Shown here: positions 27,114-36,606 of the stretch, piece after piece | Layout of the letters: every line of letters begins with the position of its first letter | Numbering within the stretch: the first letter of the stretch is position 1 | NCBI RefSeq assembly: GCF_032484785.1 | Contig: NZ_JAUETR010000001.1 | Location: 1,739,501 to 1,803,500 of the forward strand | Length of the DNA: 64,000 nt | Origin: Bradyrhizobium sp. SZCCHNS1050 | GTDB taxonomy: Bacteria > Pseudomonadota > Alphaproteobacteria > Rhizobiales > Xanthobacteraceae | Direction: 5' to 3' | Made by a program: the position numbers and the translations under genes | Notes under the pieces: model-generated | Databases searched by the model: none | Told to the model about the DNA's origin: nothing | The model's input: only the letters and a program-made list of their open reading frames with translations

Positions 27114-28631
27114 ATGCTGATTCCGATGGCCGACGTGCCGCGCTGGTATGCGGAGCGCAAACCCGGGGACAGCGTCGCGCTCCGGCACGGCACCGATGTC
27201 CTGACCTGGGAGCAGCTCGAGCGCCGCGCCAATGCGCGTGCGCGCGCCTTCGCGGCCAAGGGCGTCAAGCCCGGCGACTTCGTCGCGATCGGCCTGCCCA
27301 ACGGCAATGCGCTGTTCGAGACCAGCTTCGCGGTGTGGAAATGCGGCGCGACGCCGACGTCGCTGTCGTGGCGGCTGCCGCGCGGCGAGGCCGCCGCGGT
27401 GCTCGAGATCCTCAAGCCGTCACTGGTGGTCGGCGGCGAGGCCGACTGGAATGCGCCGAACGCGCTGCCGGCCGATTTCACGCCCGAGGGCTTTTCCGAC
27501 GCGCCGCTCGCCGCGCCGGTGTCGCGCTATTGGAAAGCAATGACCTCGGGCGGCTCGACCGGACGGCCGAAGGTGATCCTCGATCACCAGCCTGCGGTAA
27601 CCGACACCGCCGCCGAGCCGCCGCTCGGCATTCCGAAGGGCGCATCGCTGCTCAATCCCGGCCCACTCTATCACAACGCGCCCTTCATCGTGTCGCATTA
27701 CGCGCTGTTCGCCGGCGGCAGCCTGACCGGGATGGTGAAGTTCGACGCCGAAGAGACGCTGCGGCTGATCCAGACGCAGCACATTCAGTGGGTCAACTTC
27801 GTGCCGACGATGATGCACCGGATCTGGGCGCTGCCGGAGGCGGTCCGCAACAGCTACGATCTGTCGAGCCTGAAGATGGTGTTCCACATGGCCGCGCCGA
27901 TGCCGCCATGGCTCAAGGAAAGATGGATCGAGTGGCTCGGGCCCGAGCGCGTCTACGAGCTCTATGGCGGCACCGAGCGCCAGGGCCGCACCATCATCTC
28001 CGGCACCGAATGGCTGCAGCACAAGGGCTCGGTCGGCAAGATCGACGAGTCCTGCAAACTGCGCATCCTCGATCCCCAAGGCAATGACGTCGCGCCGGGC
28101 GAAAGTGGCGAGATCTACTTCCTGCCTGCGGATGGTCCCGGCAGCACCTATCACTATCTCGGCGCCGAGCCGAAGCGCCGCGCCGACGGCTGGGAGTCGC
28201 TCGGTGACATCGGCCGGCTCGATGCCGACGGCTATCTCTATCTCGGCGATCGCCTCGCCGACATGATCCTGCGCGGCGGCGCCAACATCTATCCGGCCGA
28301 GGTCGAGGCGGCGCTGATGGCGCATCCCGACATCCGCTCCTGCGTCGTGGTCGGCCTGCCCGATCCAGAGCTTGGCCAGCGCGTGCATGCGATCGTGGAG
28401 ATCGACCGCTCCAGGAATGCGCAGGGAATCGTCGACGGCATGAGCGCGTTCCTTGCCGACCGGCTCAGCCGCTACAAGCACCCCGAAAGCTACGAGCTGG
28501 TCGACGTCATGCTGCGCGACGATTCCGGCAAGGTCCGCCGCACCTTGCTGCGCGACGAGCGCGCGGAGTGGGTGAAGGATGGCCGCGACTTCCGTCTCGT
28601 GCCCACGCGGGCGCGCCCGGCGGCAGACTGA
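27114..28631 (+). CDS. AMP-binding acyl-CoA ligase
   Basis: 505 residues of the ANL superfamily, activating a carboxylic acid with ATP and passing it to CoA. Phosphate-binding loop MTSGGSTGRPKVI (about 143-155), YELYGGTERQG where the A5 motif (Y-G-x-T-E) lies, DGWESLGDIGRLDADGYLYL (A7), DRLADMILRGGANIYPAEVE (A8) and catalytic Lys in DDSGKVRRTLL (A10) are all present. The sequence resembles bile-acid/steroid-CoA ligase-like enzymes more than fatty-acyl ligases (moderate confidence). GGAGG precedes the ATG at 27114. The next gene begins 69 bp downstream and could be cotranscribed. Confidence 0.9.
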   Translation: MLIPMADVPRWYAERKPGDSVALRHGTDVLTWEQLERRANARARAFAAKGVKPGDFVAIGLPNGNALFETSFAVWKCGATPTSLSWRLPRGEAAAVLEILKPSLVVGGEADWNAPNALPADFTPEGFSDAPLAAPVSRYWKAMTSGGSTGRPKVILDHQPAVTDTAAEPPLGIPKGASLLNPGPLYHNAPFIVSHYALFAGGSLTGMVKFDAEETLRLIQTQHIQWVNFVPTMMHRIWALPEAVRNSYDLSSLKMVFHMAAPMPPWLKERWIEWLGPERVYELYGGTERQGRTIISGTEWLQHKGSVGKIDESCKLRILDPQGNDVAPGESGEIYFLPADGPGSTYHYLGAEPKRRADGWESLGDIGRLDADGYLYLGDRLADMILRGGANIYPAEVEAALMAHPDIRSCVVVGLPDPELGQRVHAIVEIDRSRNAQGIVDGMSAFLADRLSRYKHPESYELVDVMLRDDSGKVRRTLLRDERAEWVKDGRDFRLVPTRARPAAD

Positions 28632-28700
28632 CGGCACGGAAATTTTTCGAACGTTTACGATGCTGGCGTAGACTCCGTGAAGGGAAGGAGAGTCCGCGCC

Positions 28701-30146
28701 ATGATGTCGAGACGACGGTTTCTGCGCGCCGCGGGTACGGCCGCGGCGCTGCCCTTGGCGCGGATGCCGCGGGCGCGGGCCGAGCTGCGCACCATCCTCA
28801 ACGACGCCAGCCGGCTCAACCCGACGCCGGTCGCCAGGCATGTGGTGATCAGCAAGCCCACGACCGACGACCTGATCGCGCGGCTGCGCGCCGAGCTCAA
28901 GGAGGCGGCCGCGGCGAAACGCCCGGTGACCGCGGCCGTGGCCCGGCATTCGATGGGCGGCCAGAGCCTGCCGCGCGACGGCACGGCGATCACGCTCGAC
29001 GGCGGCGCGATCGAGCTCGACACGGCGGCGAAGACCTATCGCACCGCGGCGGGCAACCGCTGGTGGGACGTGATCGCCGCGCTCGATCCCAAAGGCTTCT
29101 CGCCGGCCGTGATGCAGTCCAACAGCGATTTCGGCGTCGGCAGCACGTTCTGCGTCAATGCCCATGGCTGGCCGGTGCCGTATGGCCCGTTCGGCTCCAC
29201 GGTGAAATCGATCCGCATGCTGCTCGCCGACGGCACCTTGGTGCAGTGCTCGCGCAACGAGAATGCCGAGCTGTTCGGGCTCGCGATGGGTGGCTACGGC
29301 CTGTTCGGCATCGTCGTCGATCTCGAGGTCGAGATGGTGCCGAACCTGCTGCTCGAGCCGCGCTTCGAGCGCATGGCGCCGGAGAAATTCGCCGAGCAGT
29401 TCACACGCAACATCGACGGCGACGCCAATGTGAAGATGGCCTATGGCCGGATGTCGGTGTCCCGCAAGGCGTTCTTCGACGACGCCCTGCTCGTCACCTT
29501 CCGCCCCGCCCCCGATGCTCCGGCGACCCTACCCGCGGCAGTCAGCTCCGGCAAGCTCACCGGCGTCGCCAACACGATCTATCGCGCCCAGACCGGATGG
29601 GAGGTCGCCAAGGGCCTGCGCTGGTTCATGGAGACCCGGCTCGGCCCCGCCATCTCCGACAGCCGCTACACCCGCAACTCGCTGATGGCCGAGCCGGTCG
29701 CCAATCTGGCGCAGAAGGACATGCACCGCACCGACATCCTGCACGAATATTTCGTCGCGCCGGAGCGGTTCGGCGAGTTCCTCACCGCCTGCCGCGAGAT
29801 CATTCCCAAGGCGCGCGCCGAATTCCTCAACGTCACCCTGCGCTACGTCGCCGAGGACAAGACACCCGCGCTCACGATCGCACCGGTGCGCCGGATCGCG
29901 GCCGTCATGTCGTTCTCGCAGGCGACCTCGCCCGAAGGCGAGATCGACATGCTGCGGACGACGGAAGCGCTGATCGACCGCATCACGGCGATTGGCGGCG
30001 CGTTCTATCTGCCCTATCGTCTGCACGCGCGCCGCGACCAGGTCGAGAAGGCCTATCCGGCGGCCGCGCGTTTCGTCGCCGCCAAGCGGCAGTATGATCC
30101 GAACCTCCTGTTCCGCAACGCGATGTGGGACGCCTATTTCGCATGA
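28701..30146 (+). CDS. exported FAD-binding oxidoreductase (FAD_binding_4/GlcD-like)
   Basis: 481 residues from the ATG at 28701, which has GGAAGGAG upstream. MMSRRRFLRAAGTAAALPLAR is a twin-arginine signal, which fits export of a folded flavoprotein. The PCMH-type FAD domain is recognisable from RPVTAAVARHSMGGQSLPRDG, VMQSNSDFGVGSTFCVNAHG and LADGTLVQCSRNENAELFGLAMGGYGLFGIV. The C terminus ends YDPNLLFRNAMWDAYF, like aldonolactone oxidases. Substrate unknown. First gene of a four-gene unit in which each following start overlaps the previous stop. Confidence 0.88.
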   Translation: MMSRRRFLRAAGTAAALPLARMPRARAELRTILNDASRLNPTPVARHVVISKPTTDDLIARLRAELKEAAAAKRPVTAAVARHSMGGQSLPRDGTAITLDGGAIELDTAAKTYRTAAGNRWWDVIAALDPKGFSPAVMQSNSDFGVGSTFCVNAHGWPVPYGPFGSTVKSIRMLLADGTLVQCSRNENAELFGLAMGGYGLFGIVVDLEVEMVPNLLLEPRFERMAPEKFAEQFTRNIDGDANVKMAYGRMSVSRKAFFDDALLVTFRPAPDAPATLPAAVSSGKLTGVANTIYRAQTGWEVAKGLRWFMETRLGPAISDSRYTRNSLMAEPVANLAQKDMHRTDILHEYFVAPERFGEFLTACREIIPKARAEFLNVTLRYVAEDKTPALTIAPVRRIAAVMSFSQATSPEGEIDMLRTTEALIDRITAIGGAFYLPYRLHARRDQVEKAYPAAARFVAAKRQYDPNLLFRNAMWDAYFA

Positions 30147-30586
30147 ATACATCAGCAGCAGATGGCTTCGCATTGGACCGCTATCGCATCGCCGCGCTGG
30201 CGCTCGCCATGGCGCTCCTGTTCGCCGCCGCGACCGACTACATCCCGACCTTTATCGATGCGCAAGGCCGCGTGTTCGGCCTGTTCCAGCTCGACATCTA
30301 CAAGGATGCGCTGCATGTCGCCTCCGGCCTGTGGGCGCTGGCGGCGATGCTGACCCGCCGCAGCGCGGTGTTCTTCCTGCGCGTGTTCGGCTCGCTGTAT
30401 TTCCTCGACGGCGTGATGGGCGTGTTCACCGGCTCGGGCTATCTCGACCTCTCGATCGTCATCGACGGCATCCGCGACACCTCGTGGCTGGTGAAGGTCC
30501 TCTCCAGCCTGCCGCATCTCGCACTCGGCGCGATCGGCATCGCGGTCGGCTGGTCGCCGTGGCGTAGACAGGCTGCCCTCGCATGA
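30143..30586 (+). CDS. small four-helix membrane protein of the oxidoreductase operon
   Basis: 147 residues with about four hydrophobic helices (20-36, 53-68, 74-92 and 120-138). The pattern FGLFQLDIYKDALHVASGLWAL followed by FLRVFGSLYFLDGVMGVFTG resembles DUF4383-like proteins. The ATG at 30143 shares four bases with the oxidoreductase stop (ATGA). Its role may be to anchor or couple the exported flavoprotein (inference from gene order only). Confidence 0.78.
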   Translation: MNTSAADGFALDRYRIAALALAMALLFAAATDYIPTFIDAQGRVFGLFQLDIYKDALHVASGLWALAAMLTRRSAVFFLRVFGSLYFLDGVMGVFTGSGYLDLSIVIDGIRDTSWLVKVLSSLPHLALGAIGIAVGWSPWRRQAALA

Positions 30587-31686
30587 GCCTGCGTCGTAAA
30601 GCGCTGTATCTTCTCGGCGTCGTTTTGGCAGCCGCGGCGATCGGCGTTGCCACCACCGTGATCAGCGTCGAGACGGTCTGCGTGGCCGACGTCCCGACCC
30701 CGATGGTAACCTCCTACTTCGGCATCACCGATCCCGCATATGCGCGATCACAGGGTGACAGCTTCCTGACCTTTCCTGAATGGTACATCGTCCACGCCTA
30801 TGCGGACCTCGCTGCGGTGACCGGGCAGGCCTCGGAGTCCGACTTCCACTATCTATCGAGCGTCTCCGGCTTCTGGCGCAGCCTGTGCCGGGCCACGCGC
30901 CAGGCCGCAGGCTCCGGTCCCGCTACCTCGGAGCAGAAGCTGACGAACTACATCATCGGCTTCAGCTTCACCGCCGAGATGGCGCTCCAGGGCGCTTACG
31001 AGAAGAGCATCGGGGCGATCAGCTGGGAGACCACGGACGGCGTCAAGACCGCGGAGGACGCCTTCAACCTTGCCCTGCTGAAGGACTACGCTGCGTTCCT
31101 GTATCAGACACCCTGGTATCGGTATCCCTTCGTCGCCAAGCTCGATCAGTTCTGGCGCGAGACGCCCTTCGTGCCATCGTTCCGCGCCGTGGAGCGGCGC
31201 GTCTCGCTCAGCCTGCAATATGCCGGGCGCGCCGCCTATGCGGCCGTCATCGGCTATGTGGCGGGCTACGATCCGGCCGTGCTGACCATCCAGAGCGTCG
31301 TCACCGGCCTGCCTGCCGCCGAGCTTGCAGTCATTCCGGGCGTGAAGGTGATCCGCGAGGTCACGGACTCCAAAGGCATGAAGGGCGTGCTGGTGGAGAC
31401 CGAGCGCTACGCCAAGTTCGATTCCTTCGCCAAGGAGCTCGGCCGTCATGACGGCGCCGCGTTCGGCGAAATCGCAGGCAATCATCGTATCCTGGTCACG
31501 ATCGTGGTCCCTCCGGGCGACGGACGGCTGGCAGCTTTCGATGGGCTGCCTATATTCAGTGTCCCGATCCAGTCGCGCCCCGGTGCCCGTCGCATCGGCG
31601 TCGACGTACCGGTCCGGTCTTTGGTTCAGGACATCGGCCGTTTCGAAGCCGCGGGATATACGTTCGAGCATGCCTACGACTATTGA
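30583..31686 (+). CDS. hypothetical membrane-anchored protein of the oxidoreductase operon
   Basis: 367 residues. One N-terminal hydrophobic helix (8-28) could be a signal anchor, leaving a large periplasmic domain rich in aromatic residues: GDSFLTFPEWYIVHAYADLA, YQTPWYRYPFVAKLDQFW and CRATRQAAG. I recognise no catalytic motif and no named family. The ATG overlaps the preceding stop by four bases and the following gene overlaps its 3' end by 17 bp, so it is an internal member of a tightly coupled operon. Confidence 0.8.
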   Translation: MSLRRKALYLLGVVLAAAAIGVATTVISVETVCVADVPTPMVTSYFGITDPAYARSQGDSFLTFPEWYIVHAYADLAAVTGQASESDFHYLSSVSGFWRSLCRATRQAAGSGPATSEQKLTNYIIGFSFTAEMALQGAYEKSIGAISWETTDGVKTAEDAFNLALLKDYAAFLYQTPWYRYPFVAKLDQFWRETPFVPSFRAVERRVSLSLQYAGRAAYAAVIGYVAGYDPAVLTIQSVVTGLPAAELAVIPGVKVIREVTDSKGMKGVLVETERYAKFDSFAKELGRHDGAAFGEIAGNHRILVTIVVPPGDGRLAAFDGLPIFSVPIQSRPGARRIGVDVPVRSLVQDIGRFEAAGYTFEHAYDY

Positions 31687-31975
31687 CCGGCATCCCCCGT
31701 CCCGCGCCCTTCCCTTGAAGGGCGTGCTGGCCGTTGCCCTCGTCTGGTTTGCGGGCATGGCTGCCATGGCCCTGGTGATCAAGCCGGATGCGGTGGTCGT
31801 GTTCGGCCCGTCCGACCGTATGATCTCGGCGATCGTCGCCTCCGATGGAGCCTTGCTCGATGCCGGACGTTTCCACATCGCGGCCAAAACCGGAGCCACG
31901 ACTGTCGGCAGCCTGTATGCTGCCGGAGCGTGGCTGGTCTGGCCCCTGATCGGCAGGGGCTGCGGCCGCGGGTAG
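31670..31975 (+). CDS. small hypothetical membrane protein, last gene of the oxidoreductase operon
   Basis: 101 residues starting at the ATG at 31670, inside the 3' end of the previous gene. It has two hydrophobic stretches (about 16-36 and 80-92) and a central KPDAVVVFGPSDRMISAIVASDGALLDAGRFHIAA. The frame is open and the overlap fits the pattern of this operon. No family recognised. Confidence 0.65.
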   Translation: MPTTIDRHPPSRALPLKGVLAVALVWFAGMAAMALVIKPDAVVVFGPSDRMISAIVASDGALLDAGRFHIAAKTGATTVGSLYAAGAWLVWPLIGRGCGRG

Positions 31976-32132
31976 TTGGGAAGCCAGTTCCTCCCGACGC
32001 CGATGCGGAGCCGGCGGAACTGGCGCAGCCGCTCAAAGATGTTAAGCTCGCGTTCACGCTGTGGCCGTCACGCGACACGAAGCAGAAGCTTGGTCGATGC
32101 ACCCGGGGGTATCGACAGAGCAGGAGAACGAA

Positions 32133-33104
32133 ATGCCTTCTTTGACCGAATGGAAAGTGCCGTCCGCCTTCCAGCCTCGCGCCGAAGACTATCAATATGA
32201 TCTCGATCAAGCCCTGTCCTCGATCGTGGGCCTGCATGCCATCATTCCGTCCGACGCCTTCAGCGCGGAAACGCTGGGGACCGAGCGTGCCGGCAATGCC
32301 GTCGTCATCGACGACGGGCTGGTGCTGACCATCGGCTACCTGATCACCGAGGCCGAATCCGTCTGGCTGCACCCCAATGACGGACGCGTGGTCGAGGGCC
32401 ATGTGCTCGGGTTCGACTTCACGACCGGCTTCGGCCTGGTGCAGGCGCTCGGATCGCTCGACCTGCCGGCGCTGCCGCTCGGCTCGTCGGCGGCAACCAA
32501 GGTCGGCGATCATGTCGTGCTCGGCGGCGCCGGCGGACGCACGCGATCGGTCGCGAGCCAGATCATCGCCAAGCAGGAATTCGCCGGCTATTGGGAATAT
32601 CTGCTGGACGAGGCGATCTTCACCCACCCCGCCCATCCGAATTGGGGCGGCACCGGCTTGCTCTCGGCCAAGGGCGAACTGATCGGCATCGGGTCGCTGC
32701 AGTTGGAGCGCGAGCGCGACAGCAAGGACGAGCACGTCAACATGATCGTGCCGATCGACCTGTTGAAGCCGATCATCGATGATCTCAGGCGCTTCGGCCG
32801 TGTCAACAAGCCGGCACGCCCCTGGCTCGGCATGTACGCGACGGAGGTCGACGATCGCGTCGTCGTGATCGGCGTCTCCGACAACGGCCCGGCGGCCCGC
32901 GCCGAGCTCAAGGCGGGCGACGTGATCCTCGGCATCAACGGCGACAAGGTGACGAGCCAGAGCGAGTTCTATCGCAAGCTCTGGGCGCTCGGCGCAGCCG
33001 GCGTCGACGTGCCGCTGACGGTGCACCATGAGGGCGTCACCTTCGACGTCACCATCGCCTCGACCGACCGCGCCAAGCTGCTCAAGGCGCCGCGGCTGCA
33101 CTGA
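32133..33104 (+). CDS. HtrA-like S1C protein with PDZ domain and no catalytic triad
   Basis: 323 residues from the ATG at 32133 (AGGAG upstream). The trypsin-like fold of HtrA/DegP is recognisable: GNAVVIDDGLVLTIGYLITE, HVLGFDFTTGFGLVQALG and PNWGGTGLLSAKGELIGIGS, then a PDZ domain (about 225-315: PWLGMYATEV, GPAARAELKAGDVILGINGD). All three triad positions are changed: His to Tyr69 (T-N-N-H-V to T-I-G-Y-L), Asp to Gly99, and Ser to Trp171 (G-N-S-G-G to P-N-W-G-G). It should be a proteolytically dead binding protein. No signal peptide is evident, so it is probably cytosolic, unlike DegP. It stands alone, convergent with the lipase gene. Confidence 0.85.
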   Translation: MPSLTEWKVPSAFQPRAEDYQYDLDQALSSIVGLHAIIPSDAFSAETLGTERAGNAVVIDDGLVLTIGYLITEAESVWLHPNDGRVVEGHVLGFDFTTGFGLVQALGSLDLPALPLGSSAATKVGDHVVLGGAGGRTRSVASQIIAKQEFAGYWEYLLDEAIFTHPAHPNWGGTGLLSAKGELIGIGSLQLERERDSKDEHVNMIVPIDLLKPIIDDLRRFGRVNKPARPWLGMYATEVDDRVVVIGVSDNGPAARAELKAGDVILGINGDKVTSQSEFYRKLWALGAAGVDVPLTVHHEGVTFDVTIASTDRAKLLKAPRLH

Positions 33105-33123
33105 GGCGGCCGCGGGCCTGCGT

Positions 33124-35055
33124 TCACGCGTTGACGTGCCAGGCCGCAGCGATCTGGTCGTGCAGTTGCGCATCCGTCGGCAACTGTGATGCCACCGTGG
33201 GATCGAAACCCGGATGCGCCTGGGCGTAGGTCGCCATGGCCTGGACGAGTTGCGAAACCTGGGTATCGATCTCGAGACCGCCGGCCTTGATCTCCTGCAG
33301 CTGATAGGAGCCGCCAAGGAACCAGTCGGCGACGGTGACCTGCTGATGGGTGCCGAGAATGTCGATCTCCAGATCGTTGCCCGATTTGACGAACCAGAAA
33401 TTGTCGGCCGTGTAGGTCGTTCCGAAATCGAGCGTGCCGGTCGGCTTCGACAGCGACGCTACGCCGTTGATGATGACGTCGTTGCCGTCGCCTTGCGCAT
33501 AGACGTAGGTGGCGCCGACGCCGCCGACCAGGATGTTGTCGCCGGCCCCGCCCTTGAGTACGTCGCTGCCGCCGCCGCCGATCAGCAGGTCGTCATTGGC
33601 GGTGCCGAACAGCGTGTCGTTGCCGCCGCCCGCGATCAGCAGCGCACCGTCGGACGCAGCAATGATCGCGCCCGGCACCGGATCGACCGCGACCGTGGTC
33701 GCCGCGTCGCTCAAGGCTGCGCTGAGCCAGTCGAGATTGTCGGTCTTGCCGCCCCAGAGCACGCCGATCGCCAGGTCGACCAGGCCAGCGTCCTCACTGT
33801 CGAAACTCGCGACAGCATCGATCAGCGCGAGCTTGCCCAGGACGTCGACAGCCGATCCGGTGTCGGCGCGCGACCACAGGTCGGACGACAGATCCGCGAC
33901 CAGCAGGTTGTTGGCCGTGTCCTGATAAAGGATGCCGTGCTCATGGCCGATCACGCCCGGCGTCGCCGCGACCTCGTCGTGGTTCTGCGCCAGCAGTGCC
34001 GAATATTCCACCACGATCTCGGCCAGCGCCTTCTCGACCCCGCCGTTCTTCAGGTAGGTCGCCGCAGTGTCGGCGCTGACGCTGTTGCCGAGCACGCCAC
34101 CGCCGTTGAACAGGGCCTGCACGGCGCTGTTGCCGTAGCCGCTGGCGTCGGTCACCGTCGAATAGGCGATCATGTCCTTCATCTTGTCGGACGGCGCGCC
34201 TTCGCCGCTCACACCGGCCGCGAGAATGCCGACGGCCGAAGCAATCGCGTCATCCTCCAGCGGCGCCAGCAGCACAGCCGCCGCCTTCTTCCAATCCTGG
34301 GCACCGTTGTCGCTCGCCCACTGCATCATCGTCAGCAGCGCGATCGAGTGCAGGCTGACCGGATCCAGACCGAGATCCGTGCCCGCGCCGAGCACGGTCT
34401 TCTGCTCGGACGAGATGCCGATCGCAGCATGGGCGATGGCGAGCGCGCCGGCGACCGGTCCGAGCTGCAGCAGCGCCAGCGGCGCTTCCAGCACCGGCGC
34501 CGCAGCCCGCACATATTGCAGGATCTCGCCGGACAGGGAGACCATGTGAATGTCGGAATAGCGGTCGACCGGGTGCGACATCAGCGCGCCCCAGAAGCCG
34601 TGCAACTGGTCGTAGCGGACCTCAGCCGCGAATTCGAACGGCATCGCGTCATACGCATAGGCCACCTTGTCGTTGAGCGCCGCGATGTAGCCGGCAAGTC
34701 CGCCGCCGAGCGAATGTCCGGTCAGCGAGACGTTCGATGTCGCCCATGTCTTGTAGTAGGACTCCGCATCCGGGAACTGCGTCGGCCAGCCGGCCAGACC
34801 GGCACCGCCAAGCCACGATGGCACGTCGGCGAGACTGTCGGTGCCGCGAAACGAAATGATCCGTGTCGATGGATCGCCCGCGAGCTGGTAGGTCGCGGCC
34901 TCGAAATTGTCGGCGGTCGAGGTCACGCTCGCCGCCACCAGCTCATAGCTCCCGATACGGTTGAAATTGACCACGAGCGTCGGGTTGACGCCCCTGTTGT
35001 AGACGTCCATGGCGAGCACCGCGTTGATCAACGCGGCCGACGGCGATTTGGTCAT
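33124..35055 (-). CDS. RTX-type lipase (class 3 lipase fold with calcium-binding repeats)
   Basis: 643 residues from the ATG at 35055; a GAGGGGGGA stretch lies upstream. An N-terminal lipase domain has IISFRGTDSLADVP and the nucleophile elbow GHSLGG (Ser115). A long helical middle follows, then three to four RTX nonapeptides (GGGNDTLFG, NDDLLIGGGG, SDVLKGGAGD, NILVGG) around residues 505-540 and a C-terminal beta region (TVADWFLGG). No N-terminal signal peptide is present; RTX proteins use a C-terminal signal and a type I exporter, but no ABC exporter or membrane-fusion gene is nearby. Expected extracellular esterase or lipase. Confidence 0.87.
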   Translation of the reverse strand: MTKSPSAALINAVLAMDVYNRGVNPTLVVNFNRIGSYELVAASVTSTADNFEAATYQLAGDPSTRIISFRGTDSLADVPSWLGGAGLAGWPTQFPDAESYYKTWATSNVSLTGHSLGGGLAGYIAALNDKVAYAYDAMPFEFAAEVRYDQLHGFWGALMSHPVDRYSDIHMVSLSGEILQYVRAAAPVLEAPLALLQLGPVAGALAIAHAAIGISSEQKTVLGAGTDLGLDPVSLHSIALLTMMQWASDNGAQDWKKAAAVLLAPLEDDAIASAVGILAAGVSGEGAPSDKMKDMIAYSTVTDASGYGNSAVQALFNGGGVLGNSVSADTAATYLKNGGVEKALAEIVVEYSALLAQNHDEVAATPGVIGHEHGILYQDTANNLLVADLSSDLWSRADTGSAVDVLGKLALIDAVASFDSEDAGLVDLAIGVLWGGKTDNLDWLSAALSDAATTVAVDPVPGAIIAASDGALLIAGGGNDTLFGTANDDLLIGGGGSDVLKGGAGDNILVGGVGATYVYAQGDGNDVIINGVASLSKPTGTLDFGTTYTADNFWFVKSGNDLEIDILGTHQQVTVADWFLGGSYQLQEIKAGGLEIDTQVSQLVQAMATYAQAHPGFDPTVASQLPTDAQLHDQIAAAWHVNA

Positions 35056-35398
35056 GATGCGAATCCCCCCTCGGCAACCGATCGGCAGTTTTGACCCAGG
35101 GCGGTGATCCACGAGGAACCCTCCGCCGCGCCGCCGGCTCTCACCAAGTGCGACATCGCGCCCGAATTTTGTCAATCAACTATCGTCTGCGCGTGTATTC
35201 GCGCGCGACTCACCTGCCGCGCGCGACGGCAGCGTCCGGACCGTGTTGACTTGCAGGAGCCGCATCGCGAGATTGCGGCTTCGCGGAGCGAACACGCGTT
35301 CGGAAAATGGTCATTGCCCGGACGCCCGATTTTGCGTTGCATGACCGGCAAGCAGACGAGACGGCCAGCCCCGCGTATCGCGTATCAAGGAGACCTGC
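35056..35398. other. divergent intergenic region
   Basis: 343 bp between the RTX lipase (minus) and the esterase (plus). It should carry both promoters. No gene or repeat was recognised. Confidence 0.4.
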
Positions 35399-36466
35399 AT
35401 GACGGATGCCGTGGTGGATGACATTCTCATCGTGTTGCCGCCACTGCTGCAGACGCTCGAAGCCCTGTCCCACGTTGCACGCTACCTGAACCCGCCGGAT
35501 TTCGATCGCGTGATGGCTGACGTCGGCGATCCCGAGCAGGTGCTGCACACGGCGCGGATTCATCTCACGTCGTGGCCGGCGGACTTCGCCCATATCCGTA
35601 TCGCCTTCGACACCGCAGCGGACGCAGCGCTGATGTCGTTTGCCGGCCTGCGCGCCGTTCAGCGCGGCGAGGGCGACCTGGTCGACGTGTTCAGGGCCCT
35701 CCGTCAATTGCCCCGCGCACTCGAGGCGCTGTTTCCATTGGCCGCGACGCTGCCGCCGCTGAGCGAATTCTTCCTCGATCCCGCCGTCGACGGTGACGAC
35801 GGGCTGCGCCAGCTGCTGGCCGCGTCCTCTGCAGGCAAGGACACCGTGTTTCACGACCATAACGAGATCGGCAATCGCGGCGGCTTTTCGCTGTATGTGC
35901 CGGAATACTACACGGCGGACCGAGACTGGCCGCTGGTCATGGCGCTGCATGGCGGCAGCGGCAACGGCCGCGACTTTCTCTGGAGCTGGCTGCGCGCCGC
36001 GCGCAGCCTCGGCGCGATCCTGGTTGCCCCCACCGCGGCAGGACCGACCTGGGCGCTGATGGGCGACGACGCCGATACGCCGAACCTCCTGCGCATTCTC
36101 GACCTCGTCCGCAGTCGCGTCGCGATCGATCCCGCCCGCATGCTCCTGACCGGGATGAGCGACGGCGGCACGTTCTGCTACGTCAGCGGACTGGCCGCAG
36201 GCTCGCCGTTCACGCATCTTGCGCCGGTGGCCGCGACGTTCCATCCGCTGATGGCCGAGATCGCCGACCGGGACCGTCTGCGCGGCCTGCCGATCCAGAT
36301 CGTGCACGGCCGGCTCGACTGGATGTTTCCGGTCGAGATCGCGCGGCATACGGCGGACGCCCTGGCCAAGGCCGGCGCCAACGTCGCCTATCGCGAGATC
36401 GACGATCTCAGCCACTGCTATCCGCGCGAGGCGAATGTCGAGCTGCTGCGCTGGCTGATGCGCTGA
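35399..36466 (+). CDS. alpha/beta-hydrolase, phospholipase/carboxylesterase-like
   Basis: 355 residues. The first 155 residues are an unassigned helical region. The hydrolase domain follows: FSLYVPEYYTADRDWPLVMALHGGSG (oxyanion loop HGGSG), nucleophile Ser254 in TGMSDGG, acid Asp in VHGRLDWMFP and His in DDLSHCYP. The motif order is that of phospholipase/carboxylesterase-type serine esterases (PF02230-like). No signal peptide. AAGGAG precedes the ATG at 35399. Divergent from the RTX lipase, so the two lipolytic genes might share control (inference). Confidence 0.85.
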   Translation: MTDAVVDDILIVLPPLLQTLEALSHVARYLNPPDFDRVMADVGDPEQVLHTARIHLTSWPADFAHIRIAFDTAADAALMSFAGLRAVQRGEGDLVDVFRALRQLPRALEALFPLAATLPPLSEFFLDPAVDGDDGLRQLLAASSAGKDTVFHDHNEIGNRGGFSLYVPEYYTADRDWPLVMALHGGSGNGRDFLWSWLRAARSLGAILVAPTAAGPTWALMGDDADTPNLLRILDLVRSRVAIDPARMLLTGMSDGGTFCYVSGLAAGSPFTHLAPVAATFHPLMAEIADRDRLRGLPIQIVHGRLDWMFPVEIARHTADALAKAGANVAYREIDDLSHCYPREANVELLRWLMR

Positions 36467-36606
36467 GCTTGATTCCCTTGCTAAGAGATGGCTGATCGGC
36501 AATGCCGCCGACACAATGTCGGCGGATTTTGTCCGCATTGGTTCTGCTCGGTCATACAGCGGGGGCGCTGCACACGGGCGGCCATGACGCCGCCGAAGGT
36601 CTGCTC

